Shown here piece after piece: positions 34,507 to 43,048 of a DNA stretch of 64,000 bases. This DNA is from Virgisporangium aliadipatigenens. GTDB lineage: Bacteria > Actinomycetota > Actinomycetes > Mycobacteriales > Micromonosporaceae. A model generated the notes under the pieces. The model worked only from the letters and a program-made list of their open reading frames with translations. It made no database searches and was not told where the DNA came from. The DNA is taken from NCBI RefSeq assembly GCF_016863615.1, contig NZ_BOPF01000021.1, positions 143,314-207,313 of the forward strand, read 5' to 3'. The first letter of the stretch is position 1. Every line of letters begins with the position of its first letter. Made by a program: the position numbers and the translations under genes.

Positions 34507-35072
34507 CCGGCGACCCGTTCCAGGCGGGCGGACATGTGCGACTGGAGCGGGTGGCCCATGGCCGCCATGTCGTAGGCGTACAGCAGGGCGCGATCGACGA
34601 TCCCGTACAGCCGCTGCCCCGCCGCGACCTCCTTGGCCGTCGGCGAACGCAGCACCGCGTCGGTCGCCACTTCGACCTTGGTGCCCTCGACCTTCCCGTA
34701 GTACAGCTCCTGGATCCCGGTCGGGTGCGACAGCAGCAGCTCCACCTCGTCGGTCTCCCCGACCGGCCGCCACCAACCGACCTCGCGGCCGGCGGGGCGC
34801 ACCGGCTTGTCGTCGTCGCCGAGGATCCAGGCCCGCGCCTCGTAGAAGAGGAACGGCCGCCCGTCGTGGCTGAACCGGATCTCCTGCGCGTAGGTGAAGT
34901 CCTCGATGTCGGGATAGCCGCCGCGGCCCCGGCCCCGCCACACCCCCACGAACGGCAGCAGCCCGAGCAGCCGGGGGTGCAGGTCGGGGCCGCTGCGCAG
35001 GTCGTGCGTCTCCTCGTACGGGTACGGATCGACGGGGGCCAGCCCCTCCCACGGGGCACGATCGATGCTCAC
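34503..35072 (-). CDS. Nitrobindin-type heme/fatty-acid-binding beta-barrel protein
   Basis: A 189-residue protein of the nitrobindin/THAP4 family (DUF1794). It shows the family GxWxGxG motif G43-VWRGRG-49, FTYAQEIRFSHDGRPFLFYEAR strands (residues 59-80) and the C-terminal MGHPLQSHMSARLERV, where the heme-proximal His of nitrobindins lies (H174 or H179 here). Such proteins bind ferric heme and can react with NO or peroxynitrite. GTG start overlaps the stop of the small membrane gene (GTGA). Mycobacteria have the equivalent near sseC-cysA (Rv0813c by memory). Confidence 0.82.
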   Translation of the reverse strand: MSIDRAPWEGLAPVDPYPYEETHDLRSGPDLHPRLLGLLPFVGVWRGRGRGGYPDIEDFTYAQEIRFSHDGRPFLFYEARAWILGDDDKPVRPAGREVGWWRPVGETDEVELLLSHPTGIQELYYGKVEGTKVEVATDAVLRSPTAKEVAAGQRLYGIVDRALLYAYDMAAMGHPLQSHMSARLERVAG

Positions 35073-35173
35073 CAGTTCCCTCTCGACAGCCGGACGGCCA
35101 GGTAGACAAGGCCACCGGCCAGCGCCCCGAAGCCTGCGACGAGCAGGCCCACGAACCCGACCACGGTGACCAT
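35069..35173 (-). CDS. Small single-span membrane protein, 34 residues
   Basis: ATG frame of 34 codons: MVTVVGFVGLLVAGFGALAG, a continuous hydrophobic helix, then LVYLAVRLSRGNW with a basic end. The stop shares GTGA with the nitrobindin start, so the two are almost certainly co-translated. The TM helix and 4-base overlap make it credible in spite of its size. Function unknown. Confidence 0.65.
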   Translation of the reverse strand: MVTVVGFVGLLVAGFGALAGGLVYLAVRLSRGNW

Positions 35174-35197
35174 CACCGACGATCCTATGCTGCGCCG

Positions 35198-35560
35198 ATG
35201 AGCCGTTCTCTGGTCGTCAAAGTTACCGCTGGTGCGGATGCGCCGGAACGCTGTGCGCAGGCGTTCACCGTCGCGGCGACGGCGGCCGCCTCGGGTGTGC
35301 CGGTGTCGCTCTGGCTGACCGGCGAATCGGCCTGGTTCGCGCTGCCGGGCCGGGCGGCGGAGTTCGACCTGCCGCACTCCGCGCCGCTGACGGACCTGCT
35401 CGCGAGCGTGTTGGCCGCCGGCACGGTGACGCTGTGCACACAGTGCGCGGCCCGGCGGGAGATCGGCCCCGCGGACGTGATCGACGGGGTGCGGATCGCC
35501 GGGGCGGCCGTGTTCGTCGAGGAGGCCATGGCCGAGGGCGCCCAGGCGCTCGTCTACTAG
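35198..35560 (+). CDS. DsrE-family protein
   Basis: A 120-residue DsrE/DsrF-like alpha/beta protein (LVVKVTAGADAPERCAQAF, GVPVSLWLTGESAWF, LLASVLAAGTVTLCTQCAARR, GAAVFVEEAMAEGAQALVY). DsrE proteins relay sulfane sulfur through a conserved Cys; here the CTQC pair is the candidate site. Its position next to the cysA-sseC sulfur operon supports a sulfur-trafficking role (inference). Divergent from the nitrobindin operon by 24 bases. Confidence 0.8.
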   Translation: MSRSLVVKVTAGADAPERCAQAFTVAATAAASGVPVSLWLTGESAWFALPGRAAEFDLPHSAPLTDLLASVLAAGTVTLCTQCAARREIGPADVIDGVRIAGAAVFVEEAMAEGAQALVY

Positions 35561-36363
35561 GCGCAGCCGGTGCCGGCGGTGGCGACCACCCGGTCGTCGC
35601 GCAGTCGCAGCGCGACGCCCGTGCCGCCGTCGCGGTAGGCGGCCACCTTCTCGCGCCCGATCACCTCGGTCGCCGCGTCGGGTCGAGCCCCGTCCAGCAC
35701 CGTCGCCCCGCCGCCGGAGACCTCGACCGTCCAGGCCGTCCCCCCGTCCGGGCATTTCAGGTGGAACGCCTTACGCTCCGCCGGCACGGCACCGACCCGC
35801 CCCACGGCGGCTTCCGCGGCGGTGCGCAGGGCGGCCGGCGCGTCGTCGACCGCGGGATCGCCCGGCACGTCGCCGCCCGGCACCCGGCAGCCCGTGTCGG
35901 CGCTGAACCGCAGTTCGCCGGCGCCGACCGTGGTGCCCGCGAGCTTCACGTAGAACCCGGCGTCGCCGTGCAGCGAGTGCAGGTCGCCGGCGTGGCGCAC
36001 CCCGACGTCGTACGACCCGGGCAGCGCCTTGGCGATCCGCTCCACCAGTGCGCCCTCGGTGCCGGGCCGGGTGTAGAGCATCGCGACGCGGCTGTACGAC
36101 TCGCCGTCCCGATTGCCGGCCGCGCACCTGGCCCGAGTTCGACCGAAGCCGGTGACGCTCACGACGACCTCGTCGCCGGACGCGGCGGTGACCACGGCGG
36201 CGATCGCCCGGTCCACGACGGGCAGCGCCTGGACGATCGTGGTCTGCTCCCGGACGGTCGGCCGCCCGTGCTGCGCGGACCAGACGGCCAGCACGAGCAG
36301 CAGCACGGCCCACACCGCGACGGCGGAACCGAGCCACACGCGACGGGACGGGCGGCGGATCAC
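35557..36363 (-). CDS. Single-span membrane protein of unknown function
   Basis: A 268-residue protein with a basic N-terminus (MIRRPSRRVW), one membrane helix (about 11-29) and an extracytoplasmic part with four scattered cysteines (C80, and in TGCRVPGG, LKCPDGG and the C-terminal TGCA), perhaps two disulphides. GTG start. I do not recognise the family. Its 3' end overlaps that of dsrE by 4 bases. Confidence 0.6.
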   Translation of the reverse strand: MIRRPSRRVWLGSAVAVWAVLLLVLAVWSAQHGRPTVREQTTIVQALPVVDRAIAAVVTAASGDEVVVSVTGFGRTRARCAAGNRDGESYSRVAMLYTRPGTEGALVERIAKALPGSYDVGVRHAGDLHSLHGDAGFYVKLAGTTVGAGELRFSADTGCRVPGGDVPGDPAVDDAPAALRTAAEAAVGRVGAVPAERKAFHLKCPDGGTAWTVEVSGGGATVLDGARPDAATEVIGREKVAAYRDGGTGVALRLRDDRVVATAGTGCA

Positions 36364-36378
36364 CGCGCCATGATGCCA

Positions 36379-36410
36379 GAGGCGGCCCTGGATCCCTCCA
36401 GGGCCGCCTC
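36379..36410 (-). terminator. Strong terminator hairpin after the cysA-sseC operon
   Basis: A 14-base perfect stem, GAGGCGGCCCTGGA (36379-36392) with TCCAGGGCCGCCTC (36397-36410), closes a TCCC loop. It lies 14 bases after the sseC stop on the minus strand. There is no long T-run, as is common in high-GC actinomycetes. Confidence 0.75.
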
Positions 36411-36423
36411 CGTGGGAACGCTG

Positions 36424-36741
36424 TTACGCGACGGCGAGCGCCACCGTGTTGATGCCGCGGTCGGCCGCGACGGTGGTGCCGCCGTTGCCCTGCCGGGACA
36501 GCGCCCGCAGGGTCCAGGTGCCGGGTGCCGCGAAGAAGCGGAAGTGCCCGGCCGGCGAGGTGACGACCTCGGCCGTGAACTCGCCGGTGGCGTCGAGCAG
36601 CCGCACGTAGGCGCCGGCGACCGGAGCCTCGCCGGCCTGCACGACGCCGGTGATCACGGTCTCCTTCTCGACGTCCACACTCGCCGGCAGCGGTGCCGCC
36701 TGGTCGGGCGCGCCGCACCCGTCAACGTTGGTCGTGCTCAT
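36424..36741 (-). CDS. sseC: DUF1416 protein SseC-like
   Basis: A 105-residue protein with a short CGAPDQ head and a single carboxypeptidase-regulatory-like beta sandwich (ITGVVQAGEAPVAGAYVRLLD, TSPAGHFRFFAAPGTWTLRAL). DUF1416 genes directly follow the thiosulfate sulfurtransferase gene in actinobacteria; here the gap is 3 bases. A role in sulfur metabolism is inferred from this constant pairing. ATG behind GGAGG. Confidence 0.85.
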   Translation of the reverse strand: MSTTNVDGCGAPDQAAPLPASVDVEKETVITGVVQAGEAPVAGAYVRLLDATGEFTAEVVTSPAGHFRFFAAPGTWTLRALSRQGNGGTTVAADRGINTVALAVA

Positions 36742-36744
36742 CTC

Positions 36745-37593
36745 TCAGGCCTCCCCGGGCTCGTCGCCGAGCGCCACCGGCACGCCGACCAGCGAGCCGT
36801 ACTCGGTCCAGGAACCGTCGTAGTTGCGGACGTTACGGTGTCCCAGAAGCTCCTTCAGGACGAACCACGAGTGCGAGGAACGCTCGCCGATCCGGCAGTA
36901 GGCGATGGTGTCCTTGCTCTCGTCGAGCCCGGCGTCGGCGTAGATCTTGCGCAGCTCGTCGTCGCTCTTGAACGTGCCGTCCTCGTTGGCGGTCTTGCTC
37001 CACGGCACCGACAGGGCGGTCGGGATGTGACCGGCGCGCTGCGCCTGCTCCTGCGGGAGGTGCGCCGGGGCGAGCAGCCGGCCGGCGTACTCGTCGGGCG
37101 AGCGCACGTCGATCAGGTTCTGCACGCCGATGGCCTTGACGGCGTCGTCGCGGAACGCCCGGATGCTGAGGTCCTGCGGCTGCGCGGTGTAGGTGGTGGC
37201 CGCCCGCTCCGGAACGTCCGTGTTGTAGGGCCGGTTGTCCAGCTCCCACTTCTTGCGGCCACCGTCGAGCAGCTTCACGTTGCGGTGCCCGTACAGCTTG
37301 AAGTACCAGTACGCGTAGGCGGCGAACCAGTTGTTGTTGCCGCCGTACAGGATGACCGTGTCGTCGTTGCCGATGCCCTTCTGGCTCAGCAGCGCCTCGA
37401 ACTGCTCCTTGTTGACGAAGTCCCGACGGACGGCGTCCTGCAGTTCGGTCTTCCAGTTGATCTTGACTGCTCCGGGGATGTGTCCACCGTCGTAGGCGGT
37501 CGTGTCCTCGTCCACCTCGACGAAGACGAGCCCGTCGGCGCCGATGTTCTTCTCGGCCCAATCGGCGGAGACCAAGACATCTTCGCGACTCAT
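36745..37593 (-). CDS. cysA: Thiosulfate sulfurtransferase (rhodanese, CysA2-like)
   Basis: A 282-residue tandem-rhodanese enzyme moving sulfane sulfur from thiosulfate to acceptors. The C-terminal domain carries catalytic C233 in AYCRIGERSSH; the N-terminal domain has ILYGGNNNWF with Gly in place of Cys, so it is inactive, as usual. LIDVRSPDEY and WSKTANEDGTFKS are typical. It is preceded by AGGAAAGG and by a cysteine-rich leader peptide (37809-37883), which suggests attenuation by cysteine supply. sseC follows. Confidence 0.93.
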   Translation of the reverse strand: MSREDVLVSADWAEKNIGADGLVFVEVDEDTTAYDGGHIPGAVKINWKTELQDAVRRDFVNKEQFEALLSQKGIGNDDTVILYGGNNNWFAAYAYWYFKLYGHRNVKLLDGGRKKWELDNRPYNTDVPERAATTYTAQPQDLSIRAFRDDAVKAIGVQNLIDVRSPDEYAGRLLAPAHLPQEQAQRAGHIPTALSVPWSKTANEDGTFKSDDELRKIYADAGLDESKDTIAYCRIGERSSHSWFVLKELLGHRNVRNYDGSWTEYGSLVGVPVALGDEPGEA

Positions 37594-37808
37594 CGTGCGG
37601 GTCCTTTCCTGTGTGGCCACTGGCGGGTTCGGGTCTTGAGGGCTCCCGCGACGGCTCGTGTCGCCGGCCGCACGCGTGGGAGCGCGTAAGCGGTGGGATG
37701 AGCGGCGACGGCGTCGATGCCGAAAGAATGGGCACGCTGACACGCCACCGGACGGGAGGCGGCGGTACCCGATCTGCTCACAAGGAGCGCGGGCGGCCTA
37801 CCGCACCG
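37594..37808 (-). promoter_or_regulatory. Leader mRNA between cysteine peptide and cysA (attenuator region)
   Basis: The 215 bases between the leader-peptide stop and the cysA start hold several GC-rich inverted segments (for example around 37650-37700 and 37745-37790) but no other gene. In mycobacteria such regions after polycysteine leader peptides fold differently depending on whether ribosomes stall at Cys codons. The exact alternative stems need folding software. Confidence 0.5.
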
Positions 37809-37883
37809 TCAGGCGGCGCAACACAGGCAGGTGGCCACGCGACACAGGTCGATCGCGCGCCGTTTGGTGAGCAGCATGCTCAT
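37809..37883 (-). CDS. Cysteine-rich leader peptide (attenuator) of cysA operon
   Basis: A 24-codon frame: MSMLLTKRRAIDLC, then RVATCLCCAA and stop. Four Cys codons sit in the last eleven codons, the last three in the window CLCC. This is the actinobacterial MLLTKR-x-DLCRVA leader-peptide type. A TAGGCT -10 element ends 8 bases before the ATG, so the transcript is nearly leaderless. Established precedent: polycysteine leaderless peptides in mycobacteria act as cysteine-responsive attenuators of cysA2-type genes. Confidence 0.8.
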   Translation of the reverse strand: MSMLLTKRRAIDLCRVATCLCCAA

Positions 37884-37891
37884 GGTGAGCG

Positions 37892-37897
37892 AGCCTA
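37892..37897 (-). promoter_or_regulatory. -10 element (TAGGCT) for the leader peptide/cysA transcript
   Basis: On the minus strand TAGGCT ends 8 bases before the leader-peptide ATG, giving a predicted start of transcription within one or two bases of the initiation codon. No clear -35 is visible. Confidence 0.5.
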
Positions 37898-37978
37898 GCA
37901 CCGGCGGTGGTCGCTGACCCAGGGTCGCGAGACGCCGGTCACCCGTGAGTTTGGGACGGCGTTCCCACCAAATGGAAC

Positions 37979-38740
37979 TTACTGAACAAGTGCGACGTCG
38001 GTGGCGGTGGCCGTCACCGTGACGCCCTGGGCCGAACTGGTCACGTTGTTGATCACCAGCTTGTACGGCATCTGCGGGGTCCGGATGGTCGCCTTGAGCT
38101 TGTCCTTGTTGGCGTCGAACACCGTCTTCGCCACCCCGGTCAGCTGCCCACCCTCGGTGGCCACGTCGGAGAGCGCCAGCAGCACCTTGCCGTCGGCGAT
38201 GCTGATCGTGCCCTTGGCCGTCAGCACGGCCTTGTAGCCCTGGATGTCGATCGGCAGCTTCAGGTCGATCCGGTTGTCGACGACCGTGATCGTCAGCTTC
38301 GACAGGTCAATCGGCACCGGCAGCCCGGACAGCTGCACCAGCGACTTGACCGTCTCCCACGTCATGAACGCGTTGCCGGTGACCCGGTGGGCCGTGACCG
38401 GGCCGCGCCCGTTCATCAGGTCGCTGGTGGCCGCCTCGACGTCGTTGGCCACCACCGTCATGTTCTCCAGCTTGACGCCGTTGGTCTGCGGCTTGTTGGC
38501 CTTGATGGTGATCTCGTCGTAGTTGCCGCCGAGCACCTGGGTGAGGAAGGGGAAGCCGCCGATGGAGACGTCGGGCCGGCCCTCGACCGTGCCGCCCTCG
38601 TTCTTGATGGTCGTCTCCGCCTGCTCGGCGATGCGGTCCTCGGCGATGCCCACGGCGACGCGGTCCGCGATCGCGACCAGCCCGAGGAGAAGCACCAGCA
38701 GCACCAGCAGACCGATGCCCACCTTGCGGCCACGACTCAT
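37979..38740 (-). CDS. DUF2993 family exported/membrane-anchored protein
   Basis: A 253-residue protein with one N-terminal hydrophobic helix (about 8-25) and the DUF2993 lipid-transfer-like beta domain (RIAEQAETTIKNEGGTVEGRP-type start at 37-57, then DVSIGGFPFLTQVLGG and YDEITIKAN). DUF2993 proteins are common in actinobacteria and may handle lipids at the membrane; function is not established. Mycobacterial synteny: Rv0817c near cysA2 (from memory). Confidence 0.83.
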   Translation of the reverse strand: MSRGRKVGIGLLVLLVLLLGLVAIADRVAVGIAEDRIAEQAETTIKNEGGTVEGRPDVSIGGFPFLTQVLGGNYDEITIKANKPQTNGVKLENMTVVANDVEAATSDLMNGRGPVTAHRVTGNAFMTWETVKSLVQLSGLPVPIDLSKLTITVVDNRIDLKLPIDIQGYKAVLTAKGTISIADGKVLLALSDVATEGGQLTGVAKTVFDANKDKLKATIRTPQMPYKLVINNVTSSAQGVTVTATATDVALVQ

Positions 38741-38796
38741 GACAGCCCCTCCCGAACGCCTCGTACGCCGCGTGTCTTATCCCCGAAGCTTCGGGT

Positions 38797-39858
38797 TTAC
38801 AACCCTCGCGCCAGTACGGTGCTCGCCGCGTAGGCCACCGGCGCCGCGAGCGTGAACGCCGACAGCGGCCCGGCCATGTGCCTGACCAGCCACAACGCGG
38901 GTGCGATCCCGGCGAGCTGACGGCTCGATTCGGAGTAGTCGGCGGACAGGTCGACCATGAGCGCGATGACCGCCGCCGCCAGTCCGGCGATCGCGGTGGG
39001 CAGCGGCTCCAGCCCTTCGAGGAAGTAGCCGGCCGCACCGGCCGCGGCCGTGCCGAGCATCCCGCCGACCACGATCCCGAGGCCGCCGCGCGGCACCGTG
39101 GGCGCCACCCGGGGCACCGGCAGACCCGCGTCGAACAGGTGCGCGGCGACCAGCGCCACGCCGGCGCCGATCACGATCGCGTTGATCACCTGGGTGCCGA
39201 GCGGCTCGCGCTTCAGCACCACCAGCGACGCGATGGAGACCACGCCCAGCACCAGCACCAGGCTCGACCCGAGCGACTCGGTCACCCGGACCCGCCCGGC
39301 CGGCCGGATCATCTGCCCCAGCACCCCGGCCACGAACCCGCCCGCGGTGACGTACACCAGCGGCCCGAGCGACGCCGGGTTGGCCGACACGGCGACCAGG
39401 TCGGCACCGAGCGCCGCGAGGATCGCCACGACGGCCACGATGCGCGGGGCCGGCGGCTGGCTCGCGACGGTCCAGATCACCACGAACGCCAACTGCACCG
39501 CGAACACCACGAACGCGTACGGCGCCGGGGCGAGCTGCGAGCCGACCACCATCGCCACGGTCAGCACGAACGACAGGCCGGCCATGGCGAGCGCCAGCAG
39601 CCGGCGCACCGGCACGGTGGGCAGCTCCCGGGAACGCGCCGCCGCGACCTCGTCGGAAAGCTCCGGGTCGTACTCCTCCGGCGGCAGCTCGTCGCGCAGG
39701 TCGACCGGCGCGGAACGCCCCCGGCGAGGCGCGGGCTCGTGTGGCTCCGGCCCCCGTCGCGGACCGCCGCGCCGCTCGGCCGGATCACCTCCGAAGCGCG
39801 CCCAGTCGTCGTCGGCGTCGGTAGGGGTCGCGGGCACGCCACGATGGTGCCAGAACAC
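38797..39858 (-). CDS. Multi-spanning membrane protein, function unknown
   Basis: Up to 353 residues. About 75 charged, disordered residues precede roughly eight hydrophobic segments from residue 85 on (LALAMAGLSFVLTVAMVVG, YAFVVFAVQLAFVVIWTV, IVAVVAILAALGADLVAV and others). It somewhat recalls phosphatidate cytidylyltransferase-like topology but has no diagnostic motif. Two GTG starts are possible (39858 or 39837). Ends 56 bases before the DUF2993 start on the same strand. Confidence 0.65.
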   Translation of the reverse strand: MFWHHRGVPATPTDADDDWARFGGDPAERRGGPRRGPEPHEPAPRRGRSAPVDLRDELPPEEYDPELSDEVAAARSRELPTVPVRRLLALAMAGLSFVLTVAMVVGSQLAPAPYAFVVFAVQLAFVVIWTVASQPPAPRIVAVVAILAALGADLVAVSANPASLGPLVYVTAGGFVAGVLGQMIRPAGRVRVTESLGSSLVLVLGVVSIASLVVLKREPLGTQVINAIVIGAGVALVAAHLFDAGLPVPRVAPTVPRGGLGIVVGGMLGTAAAGAAGYFLEGLEPLPTAIAGLAAAVIALMVDLSADYSESSRQLAGIAPALWLVRHMAGPLSAFTLAAPVAYAASTVLARGL

Positions 39859-40111
39859 CGCCGCGAGAGCCCAATCACGGTGAACGGTACTTTCGCGGGG
39901 AACGCCGTTCCGGCAGGATCAACGCTGGTGATCGCCTACGTGGCGGGATTGGTACGAACATCCGAACCGGAATGGTCAGATGTCGCACTATCCTCATCAT
40001 GTGGATCCCGTGGCGGCCGCCAACGCTGGCGCCCCCACCCGTCAGTGAAGCCGGGTATCAGACCCGACCTCCGGTGCTCGCCCGGCGCCGGAGTGGGACC
40101 GGAGGTGACGT

Positions 40112-40813
40112 GTGGAAATCCTCATGCTGACGGCGCGGGCCGACGCCCCGTCCGTCCTCGCGGCGCTCGACCTGCTGCCCCACACCGTGCGCACCGCTCC
40201 CCGCGACGTGCGCACACTGCTGTCCGGCCCGACGCCGGACGCCGTGATGGTGGACGCGCGCAGTGAGCTCGCGGAGGCCCGTTCGACCTGCCGCATGTTG
40301 CGCGCGACCGGACTGGGTGTGCCGCTGGTCGCCGTGGTGACGGAGGCCGGTCTGGTGGCCCTGCACACCGACTGGGGGCTGGACGACGTTCTGCTGGCGA
40401 CCGCCGGGCCCGCCGAGGTGGAGGCCCGCCTGCGGCTCGCCGTCGGTCGGCTCAACGCGGCCACCGCCTCCAGCAGCGGCATGATCAAGGCGGGCGAGCT
40501 GAGCATCGACCCCGACACGTACGCCGCGAAGCTGAAGGGTCGCCCGCTCGACCTGACCTACAAGGAGTTCGAGCTGCTGAAGTTCCTGGCGCAGCACCCG
40601 GGTCGGGTGTTCACGCGGGACCAGCTGCTGCGCGAGGTCTGGGGCTACGACTACTTCGGCGGCACCCGCACCGTGGACGTGCACGTGCGGCGGCTGCGCG
40701 CCAAGCTCGGTTCGGAGTACGAGTCGATGATCGGCACCGTGCGCCAGGTGGGCTACAAGTTCGTCACGCCGCCCTCGCGTCCGCTCCCCGAGCACGAGCC
40801 CGTCCGCGTCTGA
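40112..40813 (+). CDS. glnR: GlnR-like orphan winged-helix regulator (Rv0818-like)
   Basis: A 233-residue OmpR-family regulator. The receiver keeps an Asp at position 48 (AVMVDARS), but the acidic pocket near the N-terminus is replaced by LTARA, the mark of atypical GlnR receivers that dimerise without phosphorylation. The DNA-binding domain is intact ([42 protein letters not shown]). In mycobacteria GlnR (Rv0818) sits just before mshD, as here, and controls nitrogen assimilation. GTG start behind GGAGG. Confidence 0.75.
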   Translation: MEILMLTARADAPSVLAALDLLPHTVRTAPRDVRTLLSGPTPDAVMVDARSELAEARSTCRMLRATGLGVPLVAVVTEAGLVALHTDWGLDDVLLATAGPAEVEARLRLAVGRLNAATASSSGMIKAGELSIDPDTYAAKLKGRPLDLTYKEFELLKFLAQHPGRVFTRDQLLREVWGYDYFGGTRTVDVHVRRLRAKLGSEYESMIGTVRQVGYKFVTPPSRPLPEHEPVRV

Positions 40814-40830
40814 GCCACTACGGTTTCCCC

Positions 40831-41769
40831 GTGGGGATTCCTGTAACGGCTGCCGAGCGGCTCACTCCTGACCAGGTTCGCGCCGTGCTGGCGCTGGTGG
40901 ACGCCGCCGGCATCGCGGACGGGGCCGCCCCGCTGTCGGAGCACACCGTGCTGCACGTGCGGCACGGTGGCGAGGCTCCGGCCGTTCACCTGCTGATCGA
41001 AGAGGGCGCGGACCTGGTGGGATACGCGCACGTCGACACGACGGACGCGGTCGACGGGGCCGCCGCGGAGCTGGCGGTCCATCCGCTGCACCGGCGGCGC
41101 GGCCTCGGTCGGGCGCTGGTCCGCGCGGCGCTGGCGGTGGCCGACGAGCGCGCCGACGGGCGGCTGCGGCTGTGGTCCCACGGCGACCATCCCTCCGCGA
41201 GCGCGCTGTCGTTGTCGCTGGGTTTCGAGCGCTACCGGGTGCTCTTCCAGCTGCGCCGCTCGCTGCTCGACCCGCCCCTTCCGGAGCCCACGCTGCCCGC
41301 CGGTGTCGAGGTCCGCCCGTTCGTCCCGGGCGTCGACGAGGAGGCGTGGCTCCGGGTGAACGCCCGCGCCTTCGCCGACCACCCCGAGCAGGGCAAGTGG
41401 GTGCTGGCGGACCTGCGGACGCGGATGGCCGAGCCGTGGTTCGACCCGGCCGGCTTCCTGCTGGCGTGGCGGGACGGTCAGCTGGTCGGCTTTCACTGGA
41501 CAAAGGTGCACGGCGCGGGGGAACACGGCCACGACCCCATCGGCGAGGTGTACGTTCTCGGCGTCGATCCGGACGCGCACGGCGGCGGGCTCGGCAAGGC
41601 GTTGACCCTCGTGGGCCTGCACCACCTGCGCGGGCGCGGGCTCGAACGGGCGATGCTCTACGTCGACGAGGACAACCCCGGCGCGGTGACGCTGTACCGA
41701 AAGCTCGGGTTTGCCCTGTGGTCGACCGACGTGGCCTACCGAAGGCGACTTGTCAACCGATCGGTTTGA
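40831..41769 (+). CDS. mshD: Mycothiol synthase MshD
   Basis: A 312-residue tandem GNAT protein that acetylates Cys-GlcN-Ins with acetyl-CoA in the last step of mycothiol synthesis. The acetyl-CoA loops are HPLHRRRGLGRALV (first domain) and VDPDAHGGGLGKAL (second), with EVYVLGV before and NPGAVTLYRKLGFALW near the end. GTG start. With mshA at 10.5-11.9 kb, two of the dedicated mycothiol genes lie in this window. Confidence 0.92.
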   Translation: MGIPVTAAERLTPDQVRAVLALVDAAGIADGAAPLSEHTVLHVRHGGEAPAVHLLIEEGADLVGYAHVDTTDAVDGAAAELAVHPLHRRRGLGRALVRAALAVADERADGRLRLWSHGDHPSASALSLSLGFERYRVLFQLRRSLLDPPLPEPTLPAGVEVRPFVPGVDEEAWLRVNARAFADHPEQGKWVLADLRTRMAEPWFDPAGFLLAWRDGQLVGFHWTKVHGAGEHGHDPIGEVYVLGVDPDAHGGGLGKALTLVGLHHLRGRGLERAMLYVDEDNPGAVTLYRKLGFALWSTDVAYRRRLVNRSV

Positions 41770-41835
41770 TCGACTGACGTGTTTACCGATTCGTAATCCC
41801 CCATTCGGCCCTGCGCACCCTGAAGCCTTTTACCT

Positions 41836-41857
41836 GTTCAACGCCCGTTCACCTAGG
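41836..41857 (+). promoter_or_regulatory. PHO box upstream of pstS
   Basis: GTTCAACGCCC (41836-41846) and GTTCACCTAGG (41847-41857) are adjacent 11-base direct repeats, the classic spacing of actinobacterial PHO boxes, here closer to consensus than the phoU site. They lie 86 bases before the pstS start. Candidate -10 sequences are CAACCT (41871) and TAGCTT (41885). RegX3/PhoP-type activation under phosphate limitation is inferred. Confidence 0.75.
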
Positions 41858-41942
41858 CCCGGGGGGCCGGCAACCTCTCGCCCCTAGCTTTCGAATCGAG
41901 CCGGCCACCCGCCGGCCGGTCAAAAGCTGAAGGGACCAGCAG

Positions 41943-43043
41943 GTGAAGCTCAAGCGGCACGGCCTTCTCGCCAGCGTTGCGCTCTGCGCCACGCTCGCGC
42001 TCGCCGCGTGTGGCTCCGACAATGAGGAGCCGGGTGGTTCGGGCGTGGACGCCTCCAAGGCTGACTGCGCCACGGGTTCGCTCAACGCGCGTGGCTCGTC
42101 GGCCCAGAAGAACGCGATGGACGAGTGGATCAAGGCGTACCAGCAGCAGTGCAGCGGCGCGACGATCAACTACCAGGGTGACGGATCGGGCGCCGGCATC
42201 ACGGCGTTCACCGGGAACACCGCCGACTTCGCCGGTTCGGACGCGGCGCTGAAGGACGGCGACGAGACGACCAAGGCGACCACCCGCTGCGGCGGCAACG
42301 CGCCGCTGCACCTCCCCATGGTCGTCGGCCCGATCGCCATGGCGTACAACCTGGAGGGCGTCAAGGACCTTCAGCTGTCGCCGGCCACGATCGCGAAGAT
42401 CTTCTCGGGCGCCGTCAAGACCTGGGACGCCCCGGAGATCAAGGCGGACAACCCGAGCGCGACGCTGCCGTCGACGCAGATTCTCGCGATCCACCGCCAG
42501 GACTCCTCCGGCACCACCGAGAACTTCACCGACTACCTGGGCAAGACCGCGCCCGACGTGTGGACCTTCGGCAAGGGCAAGGACTGGAAGGCCCCGGGCG
42601 GCCAGGCCGAGCAGAAGTCGGACGGCGTCGCCGGCGCCATCAAGAAGTCGGCCGGCGCCATCGGCTACGTCGAGCTCTCCTTCGCCCAGGTCAACGCCCT
42701 GAGCATCGCCAAGGTCAAGAACGGCGCCGGTGAGTACACCGCGCTGACCGGCGAGGCCGCCGGCAAGACCATCAGCGGCGCGAAGGTCACCGGCACCGGC
42801 AGCGACCTGAAGCTCACGATCGACTACACCACCAAGCAGGCCGGCGCCTACCCGCTGATCCTGGTGACGTACGAGATCGTCTGCAGCAAGGGCAACCCGG
42901 CCGACAAGCTGCCGCTGATCAAGAGCTTCCTCACCTTCACGGCCAGCTCCGCCGGCCAGAAGCAGCTGGAGAAGCTCGGCTACGCGCCGCTGCCCGAGGA
43001 GACCCGGGCAAAGGTCGAAGCGGCCGCGAAGACCCTGGCCTGA
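41943..43043 (+). CDS. pstS: Phosphate-binding lipoprotein PstS
   Basis: A 366-residue periplasmic-type binding protein for the high-affinity phosphate importer. Lipobox LALAAC with lipid-anchored C23. Phosphate-binding segments: ARGSSAQ, NYQGDGSGAGITAF, FAGSDAAL and HRQDSSGTTENFTDYL. GTG start. First gene of pstSCAB, each gene within 18 bases of the next, with the PHO box upstream. Confidence 0.95.
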   Translation: MKLKRHGLLASVALCATLALAACGSDNEEPGGSGVDASKADCATGSLNARGSSAQKNAMDEWIKAYQQQCSGATINYQGDGSGAGITAFTGNTADFAGSDAALKDGDETTKATTRCGGNAPLHLPMVVGPIAMAYNLEGVKDLQLSPATIAKIFSGAVKTWDAPEIKADNPSATLPSTQILAIHRQDSSGTTENFTDYLGKTAPDVWTFGKGKDWKAPGGQAEQKSDGVAGAIKKSAGAIGYVELSFAQVNALSIAKVKNGAGEYTALTGEAAGKTISGAKVTGTGSDLKLTIDYTTKQAGAYPLILVTYEIVCSKGNPADKLPLIKSFLTFTASSAGQKQLEKLGYAPLPEETRAKVEAAAKTLA

Positions 43044-43048
43044 CCAAC

